Source: Jeotgalibacillus malaysiensis (GTDB taxonomy: Bacteria; Bacillota; Bacilli; Bacillales; Jeotgalibacillaceae). Taken from it: a DNA stretch of 64,000 nucleotides. The position numbers and the translations under genes are program-made. Shown here piece by piece: positions 34,717-43,300 of the stretch. Position 1 is the first letter of the stretch. The number at the start of each line of letters is the position of its first letter. The DNA lies in the NCBI GenBank assembly GCA_000818095.1, contig CP009417.1, positions 434,001 to 498,000 on the forward strand, written 5' to 3'. The notes beneath the pieces were generated by a model, which was not told the DNA's origin, made no database searches, and saw only the letters and a list, made by a program, of their open reading frames with translations.

Positions 34717-34760
34717 CTCACCAGGGCATTGCCTGTGAGGTGTGGACATGACAGGCTTTT
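34717..34760 (+). other. Two mutually exclusive hairpins in non-coding DNA
   Basis: CTCAC..GGC-ATT-GCC..GTGAG (34717-34739) competes with GCCTGT/ACAGGC (34731-34756), the latter followed by TTTT. The arrangement resembles an attenuator. Nothing else is recognisable between 34669 and 34860 apart from a palindrome half-site at 34799. Confidence 0.35.
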
Positions 34761-34862
34761 CACCTTCATTCTCACGAAATAAATATCAGTAGGCTGTTTT
34801 GACTATTGTAGTAAATTCATTTGACAAATATCAACCCCATTTGGTTCGAGGGGGTGAATAAA

Positions 34863-34892
34863 TAAAAAAGACTCCTTTAGGGGAGTCTTTTG
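34863..34892. terminator. Terminator, probably for the reverse-strand gene
   Basis: AAAAGACTCC pairs with GGGGAGTCTTTT; it can work in both directions. Confidence 0.8.
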
Positions 34893-34894
34893 TC

Positions 34895-35269
34895 TTACCA
34901 GAAGAATTTATCTCCGAACGCATCAAGAGCTTGGTAGCGGTCTTTTCCGTCGCCAGGAATAAGAACCAGTCTATCTTTCTCGTTCGCGTCAATTTGAAGA
35001 GATTCTTCCTTTAACCATTCTGTGAAAGCTTTAAGTGATGTTTTCATCGAAATTTTTTCATGAATCGTAGCAAATTGTCGTTTGAACATCGGTCGAGCAT
35101 CTGGCTCTTCCAATTTATCTGCTTCATCTAAGAGCATCGCTTCAACAAGGCGGTGCCATTGTGTTGGAGCTTTCTTGAACTCTTTTTTCGCTGATTCTGA
35201 AATGATAGATGCATCGACTCCATCAAAAAATGCATTAAATTCTTTGATTGCTTCTTCACGTGTATTCAT
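34895..35269 (-). CDS. Hypothetical protein
   Basis: 124 residues, helical, ending RYQALDAFGDKFFW. AAAAGGGG precedes the reverse-strand start. It is 46 bp downstream of the exonuclease gene on the same strand and probably co-transcribed. Function unknown. Confidence 0.65.
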   Translation of the reverse strand: MNTREEAIKEFNAFFDGVDASIISESAKKEFKKAPTQWHRLVEAMLLDEADKLEEPDARPMFKRQFATIHEKISMKTSLKAFTEWLKEESLQIDANEKDRLVLIPGDGKDRYQALDAFGDKFFW

Positions 35270-35315
35270 TATGAATAACCCCTTTTATTATGATTTTATT
35301 TTGGATAAACTGAGA

Positions 35316-35900
35316 TTAAATAGCTTCTGACACATCTGTGTCAGTTACAGCACTTGGAAACATTTTTGTCATCTCAACTAGTAACTGATACGTCACTCGG
35401 CAATCGACGAGTGCGTCATGCAACTCTTTCGGGTCATGCGGCACGTTGAAGTGCTTCGCCAAATCGCCTAGAGAACCACGTGGCGGGATGATACCTGCAA
35501 ATACGAGGAATCGGGCTACAGCCGACGTATCGAGTAGACGGTATGAGAAGATTTTATCATAGTCTACGCCCACCATCTTAAATAATACTTTCAAGAATCC
35601 TACATCAAACCCCACGTTGTGTCCACAAACCTGTGCGGGTTTTTCGAAATGCTTCTTCATAAAGTCTAGAATCATTTGAACCGCTTCTTCCGGTTTGTAC
35701 CCTTCGTGCGTTTCCAGGTCAATCTTATTGATTTCCATCGCACGTGGGGTTACACGGTAAGCATCGTGGACAATATTTAATTTCAGGGCGTCCAACTCTA
35801 GCCCATTTTCAAATACAACGAGAGCCACTTGTAATAAACTATGTTCCTGTGGGTCAGTACCACCTGTCTCAACATCGGTTACAACAATTTTCTGATTCAT
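35316..35900 (-). CDS. DnaQ-like 3'-5' exonuclease
   Basis: 194 residues. ExoI VVTDVETGG (D9, E11), ExoII CGHNVGFDVGFL and ExoIII HDALVDCRVT are the DEDDh motifs of the epsilon/DnaQ fold. It may proofread for, or degrade 3' ends with, the DnaE encoded at 40339. A second DnaQ-like protein is at 59371. Confidence 0.85.
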   Translation of the reverse strand: MNQKIVVTDVETGGTDPQEHSLLQVALVVFENGLELDALKLNIVHDAYRVTPRAMEINKIDLETHEGYKPEEAVQMILDFMKKHFEKPAQVCGHNVGFDVGFLKVLFKMVGVDYDKIFSYRLLDTSAVARFLVFAGIIPPRGSLGDLAKHFNVPHDPKELHDALVDCRVTYQLLVEMTKMFPSAVTDTDVSEAI

Positions 35901-35926
35901 AAGAAATTCCTCCTCTTAAATAAATG

Positions 35927-35941
35927 GTGACATGTAGTCAC
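35927..35941 (-). promoter_or_regulatory. Leader hairpin of the exonuclease mRNA
   Basis: Reverse strand: GTGAC-TACAT-GTCAC followed by CATTTATTTAAGAGGAGG. TAGAAT lies upstream at 35964-35969 with a poor -35. Confidence 0.6.
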
Positions 35942-36004
35942 TCCAGTAATTTTTGAACCCTATATTCTACTCATTACGACTAAAATTAATCACCCTTAAT
36001 AAAA

Positions 36005-36048
36005 ATTATACAGGTATGATTGACAATAGTCAATAAAAGTAGTAAGCT
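36005..36048. promoter_or_regulatory. Divergent promoter pair sharing one perfect palindrome
   Basis: TTGACAATAGTCAA (36020-36033). Forward TTGACA-17-TAAGCT; reverse TTGACT-17-TATAAT. It lies between the DnaQ-like gene and the MoxR gene. Confidence 0.8.
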
Positions 36049-36110
36049 AAGATTAATTATAAAATAAATTTAACTGTCTATAATGAGTTATCAAGACAAA
36101 ATTGGAGTGG
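36046..36110 (+). repeat. Leader repeat, copy 1 (with second-class promoter)
   Basis: 65 nt about 90% identical to 47496-47558. It includes TTATAA-16-TATAAT and the stem TGTCT/AGACA. Copy 1 has two extra T before GGAGTGG. Confidence 0.75.
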
Positions 36111-36122
36111 AACCTATTCCAC
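36107..36122 (+). promoter_or_regulatory. Leader hairpin before the MoxR gene
   Basis: GTGGAA-CCTA-TTCCAC followed directly by AATTTATTTTAAAGGAGA; the clearest member of the hairpin leader family and the reason to place the start at 36149. Confidence 0.7.
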
Positions 36123-36148
36123 AATTTATTTTAAAGGAGACTATTAAC

Positions 36149-37801
36149 ATGGCTAAAACACAACAATTCACACTCGTAAACGTATCTGGAAAGATGTCAA
36201 CGATTGCACCTTTGAACACAGAGGTTGTCGTCAAGCTTGTCGCAACGGAGCACGACCCAAAAGCATTACGTGCTTTCCTTGCATCAGATGACAGCAACAA
36301 CATCGGTTTCATTGGAGACTCGAAAAAGGCTGAAAACAGTGACGTGAAAGGTGTACTGTATGACCTCATGAACAAGCATGACAAATTAGACGGGATTCGC
36401 ATGATGGTCGTCGGATTTGAAAACATTGTTGTTATGGAAGGCTCTACCAACACAGTGGAAGTTGCGATTTTAGAAGTACTGCCTGGAGAGCTTACGATTG
36501 AAGAGCCGGTACTTGAAGGCGAGACAGTCTTTGAGCTGAAAGTAAAGGGAAGCAATATTGCGAACCCTAAAAAGTCAGCAGTTGTTCAAGCCTTATTGGA
36601 CAACAGTCCAGCTGAAGTGACATTAAAGTTCGACGAATCAACTAGTGAAGTCCTTGCCATTTATGATGGGGGTCGAGCTGGTGTCGTTGACAGTGAATCA
36701 CCTGGATATGACGAAGCATTGAAAGTACTTGCTCACATGAAAGAAATGCCTGCAAGCACAAAGATGCCGTTGCAATCGACGTACATCGCTCGAATGAAAG
36801 TAGATGAAGAGACGATTGTCTTTGTGAAAACAGGGAAACGCCCTCTCACTCTTTCTGAATTGAAAGAAGAAAAATCATCGTTCATTCCGATGGAGCGACT
36901 TGACCGAATTGAAAAATATTTGGAAGCAAGAGGTTTGTCGAAGAAGCAAATTATGAAAGTTATGCAAACGTACAAGGAGTATCCGGCAGAGATTCAAGCT
37001 CGTATTCCGGAGCCGACTGTACAATTTGCTGACAGCTTCGGAGGCGTTAAAAAGACGGTTGTTTACTTGAACAAAGGAAAACACCTTCGTCTTATCGGAG
37101 AAAAGGGTACTGGTAAAAACTTATTGACGACAACGCTCGCATGGATTTACCAACGTCCACTCTACGAATTGTCGATGAACGCTCAAACAGACAAACTTGA
37201 TTTGTTGGGTTCTAATACAATTGAATCAACAGTTGTTGAAGGGAAAGAAGTAACGAAAATCGGCTTCCGAAAAGAAGCATTGGTTGAAGCACTCGAAGTT
37301 GGAGGATTCTTGAACCTTGATGAGGTCAACACCGCAGACCCAGCTGTTCTCGTACTTCTCCACTCGATTGTTGATGACCGTGGTTCGATTGAAGTTCCTT
37401 CTTATGGTCGAGTTCAAGCAGATGATAACTTCGGTATTATCTTGACAATGAACGTTGACTACGTTGGAACAACACAATTGAACGAGGCGACACGAGACCG
37501 GTTCACACCAATCTTGTTCCCGAACAACGAGTCAATTGCAAATCTTTTGAAAGCACGTGTTCCATCAGCGAAAGCGGAGGACATTAAGCTTGCTGACCGT
37601 ATCTACAAGGATATGATGAAGCTTGTACAAAACAACAACTTGGATATGGATTGCATCACGATTCGTGGATTCATTGATGCACTTGAAGTCATTGAAGACC
37701 TTGGTATCGAGGAAGCAATGATTGATAGTGTTGCCAACCGTATTGAAGATAAGGAATATCGTTTAACGGTAACGCAACTCATCGATAAGGTTGTAGGGTA
37801 A
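36149..37801 (+). CDS. MoxR-type AAA+ ATPase with HIRAN-like N-terminal domain
   Basis: 550 residues from ATG 36149 (AAAGGAG upstream). Residues about 10-110 contain ATEHDPKALRAFL....NIGFIGD, like the small HIRAN-like protein at 14966, and a second similar unit may follow. The AAA+ core has a Walker A GEKGTGKN (317-324), Walker B GGFLNLDEVN (D391/E392) and TRDRFTPILF. The residue after the P-loop Lys is Asn rather than Thr/Ser. MoxR ATPases work with VWA proteins as chaperone-like remodellers; the next gene supplies one. An in-frame ATG at 36083 lies at the promoter and is rejected. Confidence 0.8.
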   Translation: MAKTQQFTLVNVSGKMSTIAPLNTEVVVKLVATEHDPKALRAFLASDDSNNIGFIGDSKKAENSDVKGVLYDLMNKHDKLDGIRMMVVGFENIVVMEGSTNTVEVAILEVLPGELTIEEPVLEGETVFELKVKGSNIANPKKSAVVQALLDNSPAEVTLKFDESTSEVLAIYDGGRAGVVDSESPGYDEALKVLAHMKEMPASTKMPLQSTYIARMKVDEETIVFVKTGKRPLTLSELKEEKSSFIPMERLDRIEKYLEARGLSKKQIMKVMQTYKEYPAEIQARIPEPTVQFADSFGGVKKTVVYLNKGKHLRLIGEKGTGKNLLTTTLAWIYQRPLYELSMNAQTDKLDLLGSNTIESTVVEGKEVTKIGFRKEALVEALEVGGFLNLDEVNTADPAVLVLLHSIVDDRGSIEVPSYGRVQADDNFGIILTMNVDYVGTTQLNEATRDRFTPILFPNNESIANLLKARVPSAKAEDIKLADRIYKDMMKLVQNNNLDMDCITIRGFIDALEVIEDLGIEEAMIDSVANRIEDKEYRLTVTQLIDKVVG

Positions 37802-37854
37802 GACAAAAGAGGGAGGGAGTTCATTTCTCCTTTCCTCTTCTTTATTAAAAAGGC

Positions 37855-37866
37855 GTAGACTACTAC
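37855..37866 (+). promoter_or_regulatory. Leader hairpin before the VWA gene
   Basis: GTAG-ACTA-CTAC followed by ATTTTATTTCAAAGGGG. No promoter is obvious, so it may mark a processed or internal 5' end. Confidence 0.5.
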
Positions 37867-37892
37867 ATTTTATTTCAAAGGGGAAATCAAAC

Positions 37893-40142
37893 ATGATGGA
37901 TATGATGGAAATGATGAAGAAACAAGAAGAATTGAAACAGCAACGTGAACACTTGACTCGTTGGTTGAAGGTAAATGGTATTCACACGGTCATGCGTAAT
38001 GCCGCTCACCACCTTCTTCCGGATATCAAATTCACTTACCAATTAAATCTTGGAGGTGGAAGCTATACGGATGGACATAAAGTGGTCGTCGGGATTCCTG
38101 AGCATGCTTGGGGGATGAAGAAAGAAGAAATCCTTTCCATCACCTCAGCGATTACAGGTCATGAAGCGGAACACGTTTGGTCTTCTGATTTTAACGTCTT
38201 CAAGCAGTTCCAAAAAGACGTTCAAAAGTTCTTCAAAGATAACTACGGACTAAACATTTCGACGAAGCTTGGAGCGAACATCTTAAACTGTACGGAAGAT
38301 GGACGAATTGAAAAACGTCTTATCAACCGTTACCGTGGATATAAGAAACACATCCAATTCTCGAATGCAAGCGTCTGGAAAATCCGTTCTGTCACTGGAG
38401 AGAATGAGTTCAATGACTTCATGTACGGGCTCATCATTCTTTGTGTCATGGGTATCAAGCCAAAAGGCTGGGATGAAGTATATACCGGCACAAAAGCTGA
38501 TGAGATGATGACGGAGATTCGACCACTTGTGATGCGTGCGATTAACAATCCAACAGCACAAGGTTGTGCAGACGATACAATGACGATTGTCCGTGTACTC
38601 GGCGATTACCTTCATGAATTGCTTCTTGAAGAGAAAAACCGTGAAGAGTTGGAAAAGATGAACGACCAGCCGGACTACACATCTTCTTCACCACGAGAAG
38701 ATTCAGATTCTCAACCTGGAAGCTCACAATCTTCTCACTTCTTGCCTGAAGACGAAGACGACACTGAATCATCTGATGAAGATGAGGATGGTGAAGGAAG
38801 CGGAAGCGGAAAAGAAGATAAGAAAGATGATGAAAAGAACGGGAAAGGAAAGTCAAAATCTTCGAAGAAAGATGAAGAGTCTGACGAAGAAGAGGAAGAC
38901 GGTTCTGGAAGCGGCGACGGCGACGAAGCCGATAAGGACGAAGAAAAAGAGGGAAGTGGAGGCGATTCGAAAGACTCTGATGACAAAGATGAATCAGGCG
39001 ATAAGGATTCAGACGGTCAAGAAGGGGACAGCGATTCAGATGATAAGTCAAATGAGCAATCAGATGACAGTTTGGAAGGCAATAAATCGAAAGAGCAAAC
39101 CACGCCTCAAGGCATGGATGAGTCTCAAGATGAGAAGGAATGCCCATATACAACAGAAGAGCTCGAAGAATTGGTGGACAAAGTTGTTGGAGAACAAACG
39201 GACGACATCAATGAAGACGGTCAAAGCTTGATGGACGAAGGAGAACGTGAAATTCGTCGTCAGGAAGAAATCGACCGTAAAGAGAACGAGTATAAGGGGC
39301 ACCTTTCAAAAGAAGACATGCGTAAGATTGACCCTTCTGTGAACTATCATAACCGTAATCCTGAACGTCATCGTTCAGCTCCAGTTCCAGAGGATGTTCT
39401 AACAAATGGAAAGTACCTCAATAAAGAATTGAAGAAAATCTTGTTGAACAAGAAAACGTACAATTCAAAAAACCGTCGAAACGGCTATTTGGATACGTCA
39501 GCACTTTGGAAAATGGCGGTGAAAGACCACAATCTATTCATGAAGAAAGGTCAACCGAAAGATTCAACGATTGCATTCAACATCCTTGTTGACTACAGTG
39601 GTTCGATGAACGGAAGTGCAACTCGCAATGCAACGAAGCTTGATATGGCGATTCGGGCAGTAGCGATGATTGAAGAAGGACTTCGTGGTCTTGTGCCACA
39701 CCGTATTTCTTTCTTCTCTGGGAACTACAATGATGTCTATCACTCTACAGTGAAAGATTTCAACCAGGAATCAAACGATACGCTTTCATGGAAACGTGTC
39801 CCAAACATTCCGAACTCTGCAAACCGTGATGGTTATTCTATCAAAGTAGCGGCGGCTGAAATCTTGAAACGTAATGAACGTCGGAAGTTCTTGATTGTCC
39901 TTTCAGATGGTGTCCCAACTGAACCTAACCAAATTGCTGGTCAGCGTGAGGTGAAGGAAGCCGTTCGACAGGCTCGAAAAGATGGTGTAACAGTTATTGC
40001 CATCGCATTCGGCTCTGAGCGTGAAATGGAGCAGAACAAAGAGGTTTATCATGAAATGTATGAAAAAGGGATTATCATGGTTCACCCTTCAGAACTTCAC
40101 AAAGAATTGGTGAAAGTCTTGAAAACCGAACTTCAACGATAA
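37893..40142 (+). CDS. VWA-domain protein with HEXXH motif and acidic linker
   Basis: 749 residues. The N-terminal domain has ITGHEAEHVWSSDFN, a metalloprotease-like HEXXH (H90, H94), and looks like a zinc-dependent peptidase fold. About 262-420 is an extremely acidic Ser/Asp/Glu/Lys tract. The C-terminal VWA domain has the MIDAS DYSGSM (D567, S569, S571), VLSDGVPTEPN and IAIAFGSE. It pairs with the MoxR ATPase, like CobS/CobT- or NorQ/NorD-type couples. Its target is unknown. The acidic tract generates long antisense frames that are not genes. Confidence 0.82.
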   Translation: MMDMMEMMKKQEELKQQREHLTRWLKVNGIHTVMRNAAHHLLPDIKFTYQLNLGGGSYTDGHKVVVGIPEHAWGMKKEEILSITSAITGHEAEHVWSSDFNVFKQFQKDVQKFFKDNYGLNISTKLGANILNCTEDGRIEKRLINRYRGYKKHIQFSNASVWKIRSVTGENEFNDFMYGLIILCVMGIKPKGWDEVYTGTKADEMMTEIRPLVMRAINNPTAQGCADDTMTIVRVLGDYLHELLLEEKNREELEKMNDQPDYTSSSPREDSDSQPGSSQSSHFLPEDEDDTESSDEDEDGEGSGSGKEDKKDDEKNGKGKSKSSKKDEESDEEEEDGSGSGDGDEADKDEEKEGSGGDSKDSDDKDESGDKDSDGQEGDSDSDDKSNEQSDDSLEGNKSKEQTTPQGMDESQDEKECPYTTEELEELVDKVVGEQTDDINEDGQSLMDEGEREIRRQEEIDRKENEYKGHLSKEDMRKIDPSVNYHNRNPERHRSAPVPEDVLTNGKYLNKELKKILLNKKTYNSKNRRNGYLDTSALWKMAVKDHNLFMKKGQPKDSTIAFNILVDYSGSMNGSATRNATKLDMAIRAVAMIEEGLRGLVPHRISFFSGNYNDVYHSTVKDFNQESNDTLSWKRVPNIPNSANRDGYSIKVAAAEILKRNERRKFLIVLSDGVPTEPNQIAGQREVKEAVRQARKDGVTVIAIAFGSEREMEQNKEVYHEMYEKGIIMVHPSELHKELVKVLKTELQR

Positions 40143-40146
40143 TTAA

Positions 40147-40174
40147 AAGACTCCTCTCGGGGGGTCTTTTTTGT
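40147..40174 (+). terminator. Rho-independent terminator
   Basis: AAAGACTCC pairs with GGGGGTCTTT around TCTC, followed by a T run. Confidence 0.85.
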
Positions 40175-40263
40175 GTACAAAAACACTACATTCGACCAAT
40201 TCGAATGATAGGATGAATTAGATAACTATAGCATAGGTTGTTTCCTAAAGTAGTGTTTGTACA

Positions 40264-40292
40264 TTGACAATAGTCAAATAAAAACGTATACT
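40264..40292 (+). promoter_or_regulatory. dnaE promoter with perfect palindromic operator
   Basis: TTGACA, 17 bp, TATACT; TTGACAATAGTCAA at 40264-40277. Confidence 0.85.
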
Positions 40293-40338
40293 TAGGATAC
40301 AGAAAAACGGTATTACACCTTGGAAGGAGTCGGTTAAA

Positions 40339-43300
40339 TTGATTTTACACTTTACACATCCGGAGCTTACAGAGAAGGAACGGGTTTTGCTCACCCTTAA
40401 CAAAGAAGGAAACGTCGATGTACGCAAACGGAAAGAAGGTGGAAAAGAGGAAGTTTTGGAAGACTGGTCGGTCATTGATACATTGCCAGGACAAGGCTTC
40501 CATGAAAATGGACGACATCTCTTTAAAAATCGAAAGCAATTCTTTGCGATTGCGGAAAATGGATTATTGAACATTGTGCGATATGTCAACTTACATGGGC
40601 ATAGTGAATATTCGATTCTCGACTGTATTAGCCGAATCTCAGATATCGTAAAAAAAGCAGAGTGGGCAATCGCTGTTACTGACCACGGAAATATGTTCGG
40701 TTCGCTTGAGTTCTATAAAGCGATGAAGAAAGCCGGGAAAAAGCCGATTATCGGGTTTGAAGCGTACCACTATTCACGAGACATGGAAGAAAAGTCTCAC
40801 CACATTGTTCTCCTCGCTAAAAATGCCAAAGGTGTTAAAAACCTCTTTAAAATGACCTCAAACGGCTACCACAACTTCAACTCGAAACCTCAAATCACAT
40901 GGGAAGATATGAAGAAGCACAGTGAAGGGGTTGTCTGCCTGTCCGCATGTATCGCAGGTGAAATTCCTCAAGCCATCATTCGTGGCGACATGGATAAAGC
41001 ACGTGACTTGATTCAAGGGATGATTGACATTTTCGGAAAAGAAAACTACTACCTTGAGATTCAACGTCATGGTCTTGCGGAAGAAAAAGTGGTGGAAGAA
41101 GGCGTGTTTCAACTAGCTGATGAGTTTGGTCTTAAAGTGGTCGCTACAACCGATAGTCACATGACAAACATTGATGATAAAGATGTACACGACATTCATC
41201 TCTGCATTGGTACGAAGCGGACACTTGATGACCCGAATCGTTGGTCATTCGATGGAGATGGTTATCATATCCACACATCCGCTGAAATGGTCAAGCGATT
41301 TGACGATGTGCCAGATGTATTAGACAACACGTTGGATTTAGCAGAGATGCTTCATCCAGAACTTGATACAGGGAATGTCTACATGCCACACTTCCCGCTT
41401 CCAGAAGGATTTAAAGATGAAAACGACTATCTAAAACACCTTGTCATGAAGGGATTCGAAAAACGTTTCGAAGGAAAACCGGCATTTACGAGTCCTGAAT
41501 ACCATGAGCGGATTGAGTTTGAGTTGGAGACGGTTAAAAAGATGGGCTTCCCAGGATACTTCTTGATTGTTGAAGACTTTGTCTCCTATGCAAAAAATCG
41601 GGGAATCCCAGTAGGTCCGGGTCGTGGTTCAGCTTGTGGTTCGTTGCTTACGTACTGCTTAGGTATCACAAACGTAGACCCAATTCCTTTCGGTCTCCTC
41701 TTCGAGCGATTCTTGAACCCTGACCGTATCTCGATGCCAGATATTGATATCGATTTCTCTGATACACGTCGTGAAGAAGTTATCAACTATGTTCGTGAAA
41801 AATACGGACATGAAGCGGTATCAGGTGTTATCACATTCGGTCGTATGAAAGCGAAAAGTGTGGTGCGAGATGTAGCACGAGTGATGGGCTTCCCAACAGC
41901 GTTTGGTGACCGTATTGCAAAATTGGTTCCAAATAAGCTTGAAGAAAACGGGAACAACGTTAAAGTTACCTTACCAAACGTATTGCGTCTTTCAACAGAG
42001 TTTAAGCGACTATATAAAGCAGAGCCGGACGTGAAGAAAGTAGTCGATTTCGGAATTCGTCTTGAAGGCTTACCACGGACACTTTCTCAGCACGCTTGTG
42101 CAATTCTGATTTCACCTAGTGCTGTTTCAGATTACATTCCGCTTGTTACCTTAAAGAACCGCCAAACAGGTGGACGTGACACGGTAACGCAATTCACGAT
42201 GGGTGAATGTGAAGAAATGGGTATCTTGAAAATGGACTTCTTGGGTCTTCGGACGATGGGTGTGTTCGAACGTGCCTTGAACTACATCAATGCGATGAAG
42301 AAAACGGGCGAAAAACCACTGTTCCTTGATGACATCTCAATCGGAGACCATAACGTCTACGACTTTATCTCGAAAGGGAACACTGCCGGAGTATTCCAAT
42401 TGGAGTCACCAGGTATGACCGGTTTGATGGGTCAGCTCTACCAGGATATTCACAAGATGAAGGGTACGAAGGAAGAAGGGATTCAGCTCTTTGAGCGTTT
42501 AGTAGCGGGTGTGTCATTGTACCGCCCGGGACCGATGGATGAAATCCCGAACTACGTCAAGAACATGTTGACGCCACACGGGATTCATTATGACATTCCG
42601 GAACTTGAAGACATCTTAAAACCGACGTACAACGTAATCGTGTATCAGGAGCAGGTTATGCACATCGTCCGTCAATTAGCCGGATTCTCGAAAGGGGATG
42701 CTGATGGTGTCCGCAAATCAATGGGCAAGAAGCTTGAAGACCTCCTGAATATGTATGGAGAATACTTCCTCTATGGAAATAAAGAAAAGGCTATTTCAGG
42801 AGCTATTGCTAACGGAGTAGATGAAGAAATGGCGAAAGAGTTATGGGAACGAATGAAGAAGTTCGGTCTATACGCATCAATAGGTGCCCTTGGGTTGAAA
42901 GATTCAAGGAAAATCGGGTGAACTGCGGGAAAAAGCGTTTTAGGTCTCACACTACCAAGCAATGTCTGAGAAGGCATTGTGGCAAGGGGTAACGCCCAAG
43001 GTATGGTAAAAAGGTGATGAGGTAGCACAATCCGCAACCAAGCTACCAGAATGGCATAAAAGTAAGGTAGAAGGCTCAGAGACTAGACGATGAATAGCCA
43101 AAATGATAAGTCGTCCACGAGTGCCCGACACGGAAAGATATGTAAGACTTTCTCGCTCTCCTTAGACCAGAGAGTGCCTCAACGTAAACGGGGGGTGATG
43201 ATATAGTCCAATATTTCCTCAAAAGAGGTTGATTCGGATAAAGAGCCGAATTGGAAAATATTGTTAATAAATCGCATAAACATATGTGTGCCCTGTCATC

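Noticed and set aside
36083-36148. Upstream in-frame start for the MoxR protein
   Set aside because: It would place the start at the promoter and hairpin leader, and the peptide has no conserved features. ATG 36149 has AAAGGAG and the standard leader.
38542-39231. Long open frames on both strands inside the VWA gene
   Set aside because: They are by-products of the repetitive acidic codons (GAA/GAT/TCT) of the linker. The host frame is clearly the coding one.
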